In this document: positions 39,249 through 47,639 of the stretch, one piece after another
How the letters are laid out: each line of letters begins with the position of its first letter
How positions within the stretch are numbered: position 1 is the first letter of the stretch
Source of the DNA: Streptomyces lincolnensis
Lineage (GTDB): Bacteria; Actinomycetota; Actinomycetes; Streptomycetales; Streptomycetaceae
Direction of reading: 5' to 3'
Assembly (NCBI RefSeq): GCF_001685355.1
Contig: NZ_CP016438.1
Span: 5,270,001 to 5,334,000 of the forward strand
Length of the DNA: 64,000 nt
Program-made: the position numbers and the translations under genes
The notes under the pieces: generated by a model
What the model was told of the DNA's origin: nothing
Databases searched by the model: none
Seen by the model: the letters and a program-made list of their open reading frames with translations, nothing else

Positions 39249-40456
39249 GGCAGCTCCGCGGTGATCGTGGTGGGCCCCCCAGTGGGGCTGTGGACGTGCA
39301 GTCGGCCGTCCAGGGCGCCGACCCGGCTGTGCAGACCGGTCAGTCCGCTGCCGGTGAGGTGCGCACCGCCGACGCCGTCGTCCTCGATCCGGACGACGAG
39401 GACAGGGCCGTGGGCGCGGACGCTCACGACGATCTCCGTGGCGGCCGAGTGCTTGGCGGCATTGGTCACGGCCTCGGACACGACGAAGTACGCGGCGGTC
39501 TCGACGGAGGCCGGCAGCGGTCCGGCGAGGGCGAAGTCCATGCGGACGGGGATGTCGCACCGCTCGGACACCCCGGCGAGCGCCTCCTTCAGACCCAGAT
39601 TGTCCAGCGCCGTCGGATAGACCCGCCAGGCCACTTCCCGCAGCTCGGTCAGCACGTCCTGCGACTCCCTGTGGGCCTGCTCCAGCAGGCTGTCCGCCTG
39701 TTCGGGCGTGCGGCCGCGGCGGGCGCGTCCGAGGAGCATGGCCAGCGCCACCAGACGCTGCTGCACCCCGTCGTGCAGGTCCCGCTCGATGCGCCGGCGC
39801 TCGGTGTCCACGGCCTGGAGCACCGCCGCCCGGCTGGTGGCCAGTTCGTCGATGCGCCGCTGCATCAGCTCGCGTTCCGACGGACCGAAGTACTCGCGTG
39901 CCAGCCGCGCGTCGAACGCCTCCAGCGACACCAGGCCCTGTACGTCGAGGAAGAGCAGCACCCCGCCGAGCAGTGCCTGGGTGAGCAACTCCCGCCAGCC
40001 GAGCGTGCCCCGGGCGAGAGCGGCGACGAGCAGCCCCGCCAGCACGACACCGAAGCCGAGCAGACCGAGCACGACGGCGGTGAGCAGACCGGCGTAGGTA
40101 CGGGTGGCGAGGTAGCGCAGGATGCGGTGGTCGGGGACCGGGCGGTCGGGGAAGCTGTCCCCGAAGAAGGCCGAACGGCGGCGGCGTTCGAGCCTCACCA
40201 GCCGGCGGGCCCCGGCGGTCAGGACGACTAGGGCGTGGCGCCGGGTGCGCGGCCACAGCAGCGGCGGGCCGAGGAGGGTGCCGACGACGGCGAAGTACAG
40301 CAGCCCCAGTGACGCGGTCGCACAGCCCGACAGGACACCGGCGGCTCGCCGGGGCAGCGCCGCCGGTGGCGTCGGCGGAGGATCTCCTCCCGGACGCGCG
40401 GGTCCGGGCGCCGTCGGGAGGGGCCGGGTGGTGAAGTCCGCCGAGTCCCCCTGCAC
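39239..40456 (-). CDS. Sensor histidine kinase (HisKA_3 type)
   Basis: 405 aa if started at GTG 40456; upstream in-frame starts exist and the true one is uncertain. Two to four membrane helices come first (GLLYFAVVGTLLGPPLLW, GLLTAVVLGLLGFGVVLAGL, LLTQALLGGVLLFLDVQGLV). The phospho-acceptor His is in RRRIERDLHDGVQQRLVALA, then the ATPase motifs FVVSEAVTNAAKHS and RIEDDGVGGA, GLTGLHSRVGALDG. It signals to the overlapping response regulator. The stimulus is unknown; the neighbouring DedA gene may be unrelated. Confidence 0.88.
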   Translation of the reverse strand: MQGDSADFTTRPLPTAPGPARPGGDPPPTPPAALPRRAAGVLSGCATASLGLLYFAVVGTLLGPPLLWPRTRRHALVVLTAGARRLVRLERRRRSAFFGDSFPDRPVPDHRILRYLATRTYAGLLTAVVLGLLGFGVVLAGLLVAALARGTLGWRELLTQALLGGVLLFLDVQGLVSLEAFDARLAREYFGPSERELMQRRIDELATSRAAVLQAVDTERRRIERDLHDGVQQRLVALAMLLGRARRGRTPEQADSLLEQAHRESQDVLTELREVAWRVYPTALDNLGLKEALAGVSERCDIPVRMDFALAGPLPASVETAAYFVVSEAVTNAAKHSAATEIVVSVRAHGPVLVVRIEDDGVGGAHLTGSGLTGLHSRVGALDGRLHVHSPTGGPTTITAELPCG

Positions 40457-40548
40457 GGTCGCCGAGGCTAGCCCGGCGGCGCACCCGGGGCAAGATCGCT
40501 CGACCGGGACGGGGACCGGGATGCGAACCGGGACGCGAAGGGGTCTCG

Positions 40549-41211
40549 TCACGACGTACGGCGGTGCTGGGCGGAGCCGCGGGAGCGCAGACGGACCACG
40601 ACGTAGAGGACCACGGCCACCGCGACCAGGACGAGGACGACCTTGCTGATGACCCCGACATAGGTCTCGACGAGGTCCCACCGGTCGCCCAGCCAGTAGC
40701 CGGACAGCACGAGCGCCGAGTTCCAGATCAGGCTGCCCAGGGTGGTGAGCAGCAGGAAGACCGGCATCGGCATGCGCTCCAGGCCGGCCGGCACGGAGAT
40801 CAGGCTGCGGAAGATCGGCACCATACGGCCGAAGAAGACGGCCTTGGTGCCGTGCCTGCGGAACCATTCCTCGGTCCGCTCCAGGTCAGTCACTTTGACC
40901 AGCGGCAGCCCGGCCCAGATCGCGTACATACGCTCACGGCCGAACAGCATGCCGATCCAGTAGAGGACGGCGGCGCCGGCCACGGAGCCGAGCGTGGTCC
41001 AGAACAGGGCCGAGAACAGACTGATGACGCCCTGGCCGGCCGCGAAGCCGGTCAGCGGGAGGATCACCTCGCTGGGCAGCGGCGGGAAGAGGTTCTCCAG
41101 GGCGATGGCGAGACCCGCGCCGGGGCCGCCCATGGCGTCCACGAGGTCGGCCGCCCATCCCGCGATTCCGCCGGCGGGTTCCTGGGCCAGAGCCAGGGTC
41201 ATGAGGTCCAT
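40549..41211 (-). CDS. DedA family membrane protein
   Basis: 220 aa. Conserved DedA features: ENLFPPLPSEVILPLTGF with the membrane-embedded acidic and Pro residues, GSVAGAAVLYWIGMLFGRER, and FFGRMVPIFRSLISVPAGLE with the two essential arginines region, followed by GSLIWNSALVLSGYWLGDRW. Members act as lipid transporters (flippases), for example of undecaprenyl phosphate, and affect membrane homeostasis. Single gene; 93 nt separate it from the kinase downstream. Confidence 0.92.
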   Translation of the reverse strand: MDLMTLALAQEPAGGIAGWAADLVDAMGGPGAGLAIALENLFPPLPSEVILPLTGFAAGQGVISLFSALFWTTLGSVAGAAVLYWIGMLFGRERMYAIWAGLPLVKVTDLERTEEWFRRHGTKAVFFGRMVPIFRSLISVPAGLERMPMPVFLLLTTLGSLIWNSALVLSGYWLGDRWDLVETYVGVISKVVLVLVAVAVVLYVVVRLRSRGSAQHRRTS

Positions 41212-41426
41212 GCGAGAGTCTCCAGGCTGCGCGAGGTCACCGCGGACGGGTGCCGCGATCCATGGACCACGCTAGGAACCGGCGGATCAGCCCGGGAATG
41301 AGGATTGCCGTTGAACGTGGTGCGGTTCTCCGCAGCCGGACCCTGCGGTTTTCCGCAGGGTCCGGGGATTCGCCTGTTATTACTTCTCTACTGCTCCTCT
41401 ACTGCTTCGTCTACTGGCTTAGTCCG

Positions 41427-41840
41427 CTACGGGTACCAATTCGAGGTGCAGTAGTTCAATTTCCTGTCGCCCTCGAACCGGGCCACCTCGACCTTTACGC
41501 CGAAGATGTTCCCGGGGCCGGAGACATGGGTGTCCCACGACTTGCTGGTGCCGTTTCCGTCGTAATTGGCGCGCCAGGGGAAGGCGTACTCCTCGTCGGC
41601 GTAGGCGACCCAGAGCCGGACGCGGACGTGGTGGTCGTCGGCGAGGGTGTCCTTCACCTTGAGGTTCACGTCGGGTATGCCGGCGTCGGGATAGTCCCAG
41701 CCGCTGACGGAGTACGAACCGGACGCGCCGGTGGTGGAGCAGGAACCGGAATGGGTGGCCGCTTGGGCGGGGCTTGTCGCCACGCCGAGGAGCAGCATGG
41801 CCCCCGCCACGGGAAGCCCCAACTGTGCCGCTTTCTTCAT
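41427..41840 (-). CDS. Small secreted protein
   Basis: 137 aa; ATG 41840 has AGGAGGGG 5 nt upstream, a very strong site. Signal peptide MKKAAQLGLPVAGAMLLLGV with cleavage near AQA. The mature part has two Cys at the ends (GSCSTTG, NYCTSNW) that could form a disulfide, and Trp/Tyr-rich strands (HVRVRLWVAYADEEYAFPWR). No family recognised. Expected abundant extracellular or wall-associated protein given its ribosome site. Confidence 0.75.
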   Translation of the reverse strand: MKKAAQLGLPVAGAMLLLGVATSPAQAATHSGSCSTTGASGSYSVSGWDYPDAGIPDVNLKVKDTLADDHHVRVRLWVAYADEEYAFPWRANYDGNGTSKSWDTHVSGPGNIFGVKVEVARFEGDRKLNYCTSNWYP

Positions 41841-41948
41841 TTCCCCTCCTGGAAAACGCCAACGCCCTTTCCGGGCGCAATCGTTGACCTTATATTTGCC
41901 CGCCCCGCCAGGCAACGCGTATAAATTTGCCGTTCTACCGCATTGGGG

Positions 41949-42623
41949 TCACACCGGATCGAGGCGATCCACGAAAGGGGCGAGGCCGGAGGAGGAGGCG
42001 GGGCTTCCGCTCACGGCGGGGCCCGACGCGCGCAGGTGTGCGATGCCCTCGTCGAGGGCCGCCCTGAGGTGGGTCGAGTCGCCGGTGGACAGCATGATGG
42101 CCACGCCGCCCTGGATGCCGGCCAGCAGGGCGGCGGACGTCCGGTCCACGTCGAGGGACGGGGAGACCAGGCCGTTCGACTGGAGGGCGCGCACACCGCG
42201 GGCGAGTTCCCGCTGCCACTGGAGCATCAGCTCCGTCACGATCGCCCGCGCGCCCGGACGGGACCGCCCGACCTGGAGGAACAGCGCCCCCAACGGGCAG
42301 TGGTCGCCCTGGGCCTCGTAGCGCTCCACCACCACGTCCCGCCACCGCCGCCAGGACTCCCACGAGTCCAGCCGCCCCAGGTGCGGCTGCTGGTCCTGGA
42401 GGACCCGGTCCGCCTCGAACCGGGCCACCGCCAGCAGCAGTTCGTCCTTGCCGTCGGGGAAGTAGTGGAAGAGCTGGCTCTTGCTGGTGCCGGTCCGGGC
42501 GCGGATGTCGTCGAGGGTGGTGGAGGCGACCCCCTGCTCGCGCAGCACCTCGGCCGCCCCCTCGACGATGCGCGCCCGTGTGGCGCGGCCCTTGGCGGTC
42601 AGGGCGTCCGGCGTCCGTGGCAT
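41949..42623 (-). CDS. TetR-family transcriptional regulator
   Basis: 224 aa; ATG 42623 with GGGGAGG upstream. N-terminal helix-turn-helix: RARIVEGAAEVLREQGVAST, DDIRARTGTSKSQLFHYFPD; the C-terminal part (HCPLGALFLQVGRSRPGARA) matches the TetR_C group that often controls a divergent oxidoreductase. A dyad TGGAC-N6-GTCCA at 42641-42656 sits between it and the SDR gene at 42724. Confidence 0.92.
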   Translation of the reverse strand: MPRTPDALTAKGRATRARIVEGAAEVLREQGVASTTLDDIRARTGTSKSQLFHYFPDGKDELLLAVARFEADRVLQDQQPHLGRLDSWESWRRWRDVVVERYEAQGDHCPLGALFLQVGRSRPGARAIVTELMLQWQRELARGVRALQSNGLVSPSLDVDRTSAALLAGIQGGVAIMLSTGDSTHLRAALDEGIAHLRASGPAVSGSPASSSGLAPFVDRLDPV

Positions 42624-42640
42624 GTGCGGCCTCCCCAGTT

Positions 42641-42656
42641 TGGACTTGCTGGTCCA
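42641..42656. promoter_or_regulatory. TetR operator dyad
   Basis: TGGAC (42641-42645) and GTCCA (42652-42656) flank six bases; the dyad extends weakly outward (TT/AT). It lies 18 bp from the TetR start in the divergent promoter region. Confidence 0.6.
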
Positions 42657-42723
42657 TTTTCTGCGACGCACAGTGGTCCGCACCACCGGGAGACGCACTA
42701 CCGGGAGACAAGGAGACCGCGTC

Positions 42724-43509
42724 ATGAGTGATCGCGTCATGAGTGCACGACTGCGGAACAGGACGGCACTGGTCACGGGCTCGACCAGCAACATCGGACA
42801 GGCGATCGCCGAGGCGTTCGCCGCCGAGGGGGCCCATGTCATCGTCTCCGGGCGCAACCGGGAACGGGGCGCACAGGTCGTCGAAGGGATCCGCGCGTCC
42901 GGCGGCCGGGCCGACTTCCTGGCCGCAGACCTCGACGGCAGCGCGGCGGCATCCGAGGACCTGGCCGAGCGCGCCCGCGAGACGCTGGGCGGGCGGCTCG
43001 ACATCCTGGTGAACAACGCCGGCGTCTATCCGGCCCCCGGCACCATCGCCACCGACGAGAAGACCTTCGACCAGGTCTACGGCGTGAACGTCAAGGCACC
43101 GTTCTTCCTCACCGCGGCCGTCGTCCCGGCCATGGCGCAGGCAGGCGGCGGGGTGATCATCAACCTCGGCTCGTGGATCGCCCGCCTCGGCGTTCCGCTC
43201 GGCGCGCTCTACAGCTCCACCAAGGGCGCCATGGAGACGCTCACCAGGGCCTGGGCCGCGGAGTTCGGGCCGATGGGCGTCCGGGTGAACGCCGTCTCAC
43301 CGGGCGTGATCCTCCCGCCGGCCCCGGAAGGCGCCGAGCCCCATCCCGGCGAGGTCATGATGAAGGGCACCCCGGCCGGCCGCGTCGGCACACCGGACGC
43401 CATCGCGCACGCCGCGGTCTGGCTGGCGAGCGACGAAGCGGCCTTCGTGCACGGCACCGTGGTGGACGTCGACGGCGGCAGGACCGGGGTCGCCGTCATC
43501 GCCGCGTAG
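42724..43509 (+). CDS. Short-chain dehydrogenase/reductase
   Basis: 261 aa. ATG 42724 has AAGGAGA 8 nt upstream; a second in-frame ATG (42739) comes from a 13-bp duplication of the start region. TALVTGSTSNIGQAIAEAFA is the TGxxxGxG cofactor motif, DILVNNAGVYP the NNAG motif, and the catalytic Ser/Tyr/Lys are in IINLGSWIARL and LYSSTKGAMETL. The C-terminus (VDGGRTGVAVIAA) is of classical SDR type. Likely regulated by the divergent TetR. Confidence 0.92.
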   Translation: MSDRVMSARLRNRTALVTGSTSNIGQAIAEAFAAEGAHVIVSGRNRERGAQVVEGIRASGGRADFLAADLDGSAAASEDLAERARETLGGRLDILVNNAGVYPAPGTIATDEKTFDQVYGVNVKAPFFLTAAVVPAMAQAGGGVIINLGSWIARLGVPLGALYSSTKGAMETLTRAWAAEFGPMGVRVNAVSPGVILPPAPEGAEPHPGEVMMKGTPAGRVGTPDAIAHAAVWLASDEAAFVHGTVVDVDGGRTGVAVIAA

Positions 43510-43530
43510 GGCCTGCCCGGCGGACCCGGA

Positions 43531-44853
43531 TCAGCCCACCCGCTCGATCCACTCGCCGCCGCCCAGCGGATAGTCGTACCCCGGGCGGTCCGCGTCGGCG
43601 CTGGTGCGGAACGGGGTGTCGTCGTTGTCGATGTGGACGGTGCCGCGGCGGCTGCCGCTGGACCAGTCCAGGGTGAGGTCCCAGCGGACGTCGTGCGCCT
43701 TGGTGTGGGCGGTGACGTAGAAGACCTCCGGGTCGGACTCGCTGACCTTGTAGGGGAAGTCGCGCTGGCCGTTCTTCACGGCGACCGTGGGACTGCCGCT
43801 GTCGAGGTCGACGTCGAAGGACCTGGTCTCGACGCCGCCTCCGCAGCCGACGCCCATCGAGTAGTCGTTCCAGGCGAGCGGCGCGCCCTTGGTGAGGACG
43901 CGCACGTGCAGCGCCTCCACGACGACGGTGTCCTCGCCGGTGCCCTGGACGGTGAGGGCGACCCGCTGTTCGTCCGAGGAGACCGCCCCGTACGCGGCCG
44001 CCCAGCGTGGCGCGTCCTGCTCGGGCGCCGGCGGGCCGACGTGCTCGGGTTCGCTGTCGACGAGGAAGCGCTGGCTGCACGGGCTGTCGTAGACGTAGGG
44101 GCGCACGCCGACGGTGAGCGGGACGGCGGTGCCGGGCCGGTCCGCGCCGCTCTGCCCGCCGTCGCCCCCGGAAGCGCCGGATCCGGCGCCCCCGGTTCCG
44201 CCGCCCCCGGAACCGGCCGTCCTGGTGGGGGACGCGGAGGCCGAGGGGGACGGCTTGTGTCCGCTCCGGCTCGGCGACGGGGAGGCGGAGGGCTTCCCGG
44301 TCTCGCCGTCGTCCGTGGCACCGGCGATCGGCGACACCGAGGTGGTGTCCCCGGCGGACGTCGGACGCAGGGCGTACACGGCGGCCCCCAGGACCGCGGC
44401 CACCACGACGGTGGCGATCAGCGCGGTACGGCGGCGGCGGAGCCAGGAGGAGGGGCGGGGCGGCGCGGGCTCGCTCGCCGTCACGACGGCGACCGGGTCA
44501 CCGTGCTCTGTCCCTACCTCTGCCTCCGTCACCGTCTCCGGCTCGGACGCGGCCTCGGCCGTGTTGTCGCTCCCGCCCCGCTCCGTCCTGCGTCCGCGGG
44601 CCGCGTCCGCCAGGATCCATTGCCGGTGCAGGTTCACCAGCTCCTGCGGGGTCGCCCGGCAGACTCTCGCGAGGCGCTCCACCGGTGCGTACTCGACGGG
44701 GACCGCGGTGCCGTTGCAGTAGCGGTGCAGTGTCGACGTACTCATGTGCAGGCGCTTGGCGAGCGTCCCGTAGCTCAGTCCCGAGCGGTCCTTGAGCTCC
44801 CGTAGCAGCCGCGCGAACTCCTCGGTCTCCCTCGCCCCTGTTGCCTCCGACAC
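43531..44853 (-). CDS. Membrane-anchored HTH protein with an extracellular domain
   Basis: 440 aa, GTG start. Residues ~10-85 are an Xre-type helix-turn-helix (ELKDRSGLSYGTLAKRLHMS, TLHRYCNGTAVPVEYAPVER). After an acidic linker comes one membrane helix (TALIATVVVAAVLGAAVYAL), then a Ser/Pro/Gly-rich spacer and a ~190-aa external beta-rich domain (YVYDSPCSQRFLVDSEPEHV; GVGCGGGVETRSFDVDLDSG). The N-terminal part is clearly paralogous to that of the protein at 58925-60463. Topology suggests a one-component sensor that links an extracytoplasmic domain to a cytosolic DNA-binding domain. The ligand is unknown. Confidence 0.85.
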   Translation of the reverse strand: MSEATGARETEEFARLLRELKDRSGLSYGTLAKRLHMSTSTLHRYCNGTAVPVEYAPVERLARVCRATPQELVNLHRQWILADAARGRRTERGGSDNTAEAASEPETVTEAEVGTEHGDPVAVVTASEPAPPRPSSWLRRRRTALIATVVVAAVLGAAVYALRPTSAGDTTSVSPIAGATDDGETGKPSASPSPSRSGHKPSPSASASPTRTAGSGGGGTGGAGSGASGGDGGQSGADRPGTAVPLTVGVRPYVYDSPCSQRFLVDSEPEHVGPPAPEQDAPRWAAAYGAVSSDEQRVALTVQGTGEDTVVVEALHVRVLTKGAPLAWNDYSMGVGCGGGVETRSFDVDLDSGSPTVAVKNGQRDFPYKVSESDPEVFYVTAHTKAHDVRWDLTLDWSSGSRRGTVHIDNDDTPFRTSADADRPGYDYPLGGGEWIERVG

Positions 44854-45041
44854 CTGTTCCTCTCATCCCCCCGTGTCCCAGTCGCGCGTTCCAGGGCTCT
44901 GGTGTTCGCCCTGGTCAGAGCGCGTTTCGGTGTTCCAGCGTCCCCAACTCCCCGCTGTGCGTGGCGGTTGGGACGGATCACCTCACAAGCTTCGGTCATC
45001 CAATCACCCACGCCACCCGAACATCGAAGGGGCACCTGAGC

Positions 45042-45812
45042 ATGTCGAACCTCCGCACCTCCCGCACCCGTCTCGTCGGCGCCGCCGCGACCGTCGTTCT
45101 CGCCGCGCTCTCCCTGACCGCGTGCGGTGACGGAACGGGCACCACCGACGAGGGCGCCGCCTCGACCAACTCCACGGCGCCCACGTCCAAGAGCCCCTCC
45201 ACCGGCGCCTCTTCCCCGGGCACGGGTTCCGACGCCGGGGGCACCACCGGCTCGTCGGACTCCAAGGGGACGACGGGGTCCACGGGCACGGGCTCTTCGG
45301 GGTCCTCCAACGCCCAGCAGGTCTCGGCCGGTTCGAGTGACACCGCGCACAGCGCCGGGACGAAGGCGCCCGCCGCCTCCGGCAAGGCGGTCACCTGTGA
45401 GGGGTCCGTCACCAAGACGGTCGCGGCCCCGCTGAACCGTCCCGTGAACCACATGCTGCTCACGGTGACCAACACCGGCAGCAAGGCCTGCCACCTCTAC
45501 GGCTACCCGGCCGTCCGCTTCGGCCAGGCCCAGTCCGTGCCTCCGGTCATCGAGGAGTCGCAGCCGCAGGCGGTCGTCACGCTCGCGCCGGGCGAGTCCG
45601 GCTACGCCTCCGTGAGCCTGTCCGCCACCGACGGCAGCGCCTCGAACGGCTACACCGCCAAGTCCCTGGCCGTCTACTTCCAGGGCCGCTCGGGCTTCGA
45701 AAGCGTCGGCAAGGGCGCCACCCCGTCGCTGCCCGCGAAGGGCGTCTACGTCGACGACTCCCTCAAGGTCACGTACTGGCAGCAGTCGATGGACGACGCC
45801 ATCATGTGGTGA
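45042..45812 (+). CDS. DUF4232 domain lipoprotein
   Basis: 256 aa from ATG 45042. The lipobox LSLTACGDG indicates lipid attachment at Cys28. A ~70-residue Ser/Thr/Gly-rich linker separates the membrane from the C-terminal DUF4232 domain (NHMLLTVTNTGSKACHLYGY, VVTLAPGESGYASVSLSATD) with two Cys. DUF4232 proteins are common Streptomyces envelope lipoproteins of unknown function. Divergent from the HTH membrane protein with a 188-bp gap, possibly a target of it. Confidence 0.88.
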   Translation: MSNLRTSRTRLVGAAATVVLAALSLTACGDGTGTTDEGAASTNSTAPTSKSPSTGASSPGTGSDAGGTTGSSDSKGTTGSTGTGSSGSSNAQQVSAGSSDTAHSAGTKAPAASGKAVTCEGSVTKTVAAPLNRPVNHMLLTVTNTGSKACHLYGYPAVRFGQAQSVPPVIEESQPQAVVTLAPGESGYASVSLSATDGSASNGYTAKSLAVYFQGRSGFESVGKGATPSLPAKGVYVDDSLKVTYWQQSMDDAIMW

Positions 45813-45836
45813 ACCGAATCACGTGGTGAACCGAAC

Positions 45837-45877
45837 GGGTCGGCCCCGGCACCCATGGGGGGTGCCGGGGCCGACCC
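45837..45877. terminator. Bidirectional terminator, 18-bp perfect stem
   Basis: GGGTCGGCCCCGGCACCC (45837-45854) pairs fully with 45860-45877 around a 5-nt loop, between genes converging at 45812 and 45891. Confidence 0.85.
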
Positions 45878-45890
45878 GAGGTGTCGGTCG

Positions 45891-47279
45891 TCAGTTCACG
45901 GTGAAGTAGTAGTCGTAGGACGCCGTCCTGAGGCCGGAGCCGGTCGTCGCGTACACCGTGAGGTCGTACCAGCCGTCCGTGGGCGGGGTCCAGTCGACGC
46001 TCGCGGTGTGGTCGGCGGCCGCGGGGACCGTGACCTCCGGGTCACCGTTGTTGAAGGTGTACGTGTAGCTCACGACGTCCTTCACCTTCGGGGTGAACGT
46101 GAAGGTGCCCGGGACGCCGGCGCCGCCGCTCGAACCGTTCTCGGGGTAGGCGGCGGAGGTGACGGTGGGGGTGGTGTCGTAGCTGACGCCCCACCATGTC
46201 CGGTCGCTGACCCAGCCGTTCGCGCTCTTGCTGGAGACCTGGAGGCTCTCGCCGTACTCGCCGTCCAGGGTGAGCCGTGTCGTCGCCGTGCCGTCCGCGT
46301 CCGCGGGGATCTCGAAGGTCCGGTCGTTCCGGCCGCCGACGGTCTGCACGGAGTAGCTGACGACCGGGCTCTTCGCCTGGAGCCCCGGGTCGGGACGGAA
46401 CGTGAAATCGGTCGGCTCGCCGAACTCGGGATTCGGGACGGACGGGGTGATGGTGGGCCCCGCGGAACCGACGTAGAAGCGGTAACTGGCGGTCGCGGAA
46501 CCGTTGTAGGCCCGGTCCAGGCTGCGCACCCACAGGGTCATGGGACCGGAGCCGGACGGCGGGATCAGCTTGAGCGTGGCCGAACCGCCGAGCGTGTCCG
46601 CGCGCTTGAAGTACTTCGTGTTCTCGTACGGGTCGACGGGCTGCGGAATGCCGTACTCGCCGATGCTGACGCCGATCACCGGCAGGTCCTGCTGCCAGGA
46701 GAACTCGTAGCCCTCGACGTCGTCGGCGCCGTTCGCGCCCAGCGTGAACTCGACCGGCTCGCCGCCCTCGGTCCAGCCCTCCGGCGGGTAGTTCGGCGAG
46801 GAGATGGTGGGCGCGTTCGCCGGGCGGGTGTTGTCGATCGTGATGTAGCAGGGGGCCGTCCAGTCCGAGACCGCGTCCCCGATCACCGACCGCGCCTGCC
46901 AGGCGTAGGTCTGCCCGTCGGCGAGCGCGCTGGCGGGCAGGGTCACGGGGGCCTCGAAGCCGGGGGAGACACGGTCCCGGGCGACCGTCGTGACCTGCGT
47001 CGGGTCGCTGACCGGCCAGACCTGGTAGCGCACGCCCATCAGGGGGTCGGCGGAGGTGTCGGTGGTCCCCGGGATGCCCATGACGACGAGACCCTCGTGG
47101 GCCGAGCGGTACGAGGGCCGGTCCGCGTCGGTCGAGCAGTTCCGGTAGCCGTTGAACAGCTGGGTCGGGGTGGTGGGCGTCCCGCCGGCCGCGCTCGCGG
47201 GTGACACGGCCGCGGTCAGCGCCAGCCCGAGGGTGCCCAGGGCAGCGAGGACGGCGCGAGGTCTCGCGCCGATGGTCAT
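45891..47279 (-). CDS. Secreted multi-domain beta-sandwich (Ig/FN3-like) protein
   Basis: 462 aa from ATG 47279. Signal peptide RAVLAALGTLGLALTAAVSP. The mature part has about four repeated ~100-aa domains, each opening with a TP-T-ISSPNYPPEG / TITPSVPNPEFGEP / TVTSAAYPENGSS type strand, the layout of tandem Ig-like or FN3-like modules. WQARSVIGDAVSDWTAPCYI is an FN3-like strand pair. No catalytic motif. Probably a surface or extracellular binding protein. Divergent from the other secreted propeller protein at 47640. Confidence 0.72.
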   Translation of the reverse strand: MTIGARPRAVLAALGTLGLALTAAVSPASAAGGTPTTPTQLFNGYRNCSTDADRPSYRSAHEGLVVMGIPGTTDTSADPLMGVRYQVWPVSDPTQVTTVARDRVSPGFEAPVTLPASALADGQTYAWQARSVIGDAVSDWTAPCYITIDNTRPANAPTISSPNYPPEGWTEGGEPVEFTLGANGADDVEGYEFSWQQDLPVIGVSIGEYGIPQPVDPYENTKYFKRADTLGGSATLKLIPPSGSGPMTLWVRSLDRAYNGSATASYRFYVGSAGPTITPSVPNPEFGEPTDFTFRPDPGLQAKSPVVSYSVQTVGGRNDRTFEIPADADGTATTRLTLDGEYGESLQVSSKSANGWVSDRTWWGVSYDTTPTVTSAAYPENGSSGGAGVPGTFTFTPKVKDVVSYTYTFNNGDPEVTVPAAADHTASVDWTPPTDGWYDLTVYATTGSGLRTASYDYYFTVN

Positions 47280-47639
47280 GGTCAAGTGGTCCCTCCCGTT
47301 CGGATGCCCGCACACGATGCCCTTCGATGGGTACTGGTGTACGAGCGGCGAGAGGGATCGTATGGGGTGGCGTGGGCCCCCGCACGGGAATTGGGGCCGA
47401 GCCGCCTCGTTTCCCGGAAGATCGACAAGCCTTTGCGTCCACACCGTCGGCCGACCGGGCCGCCGGGCCGCGCGTCACCGGGCAGCGGTTATTTCAGCCC
47501 TCAATTGTCACTTCCATGCCATACGCTGCATCCGCGGCGGCGTCCACGCACCCGTTCCATCGGTGCGAGGGGGGACGCGCGGCCCATTCCTTTTCCGCCC
47601 GGTGACCACCGGGCGTCTTCCGTGGGGGTTCACATCACT
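47280..47639. other. 360-bp divergent promoter region
   Basis: No gene is seen between the two divergent secreted-protein genes; it should hold their promoters and leaders. No convincing -35/-10 pair or dyad was identified by eye. Confidence 0.5.
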
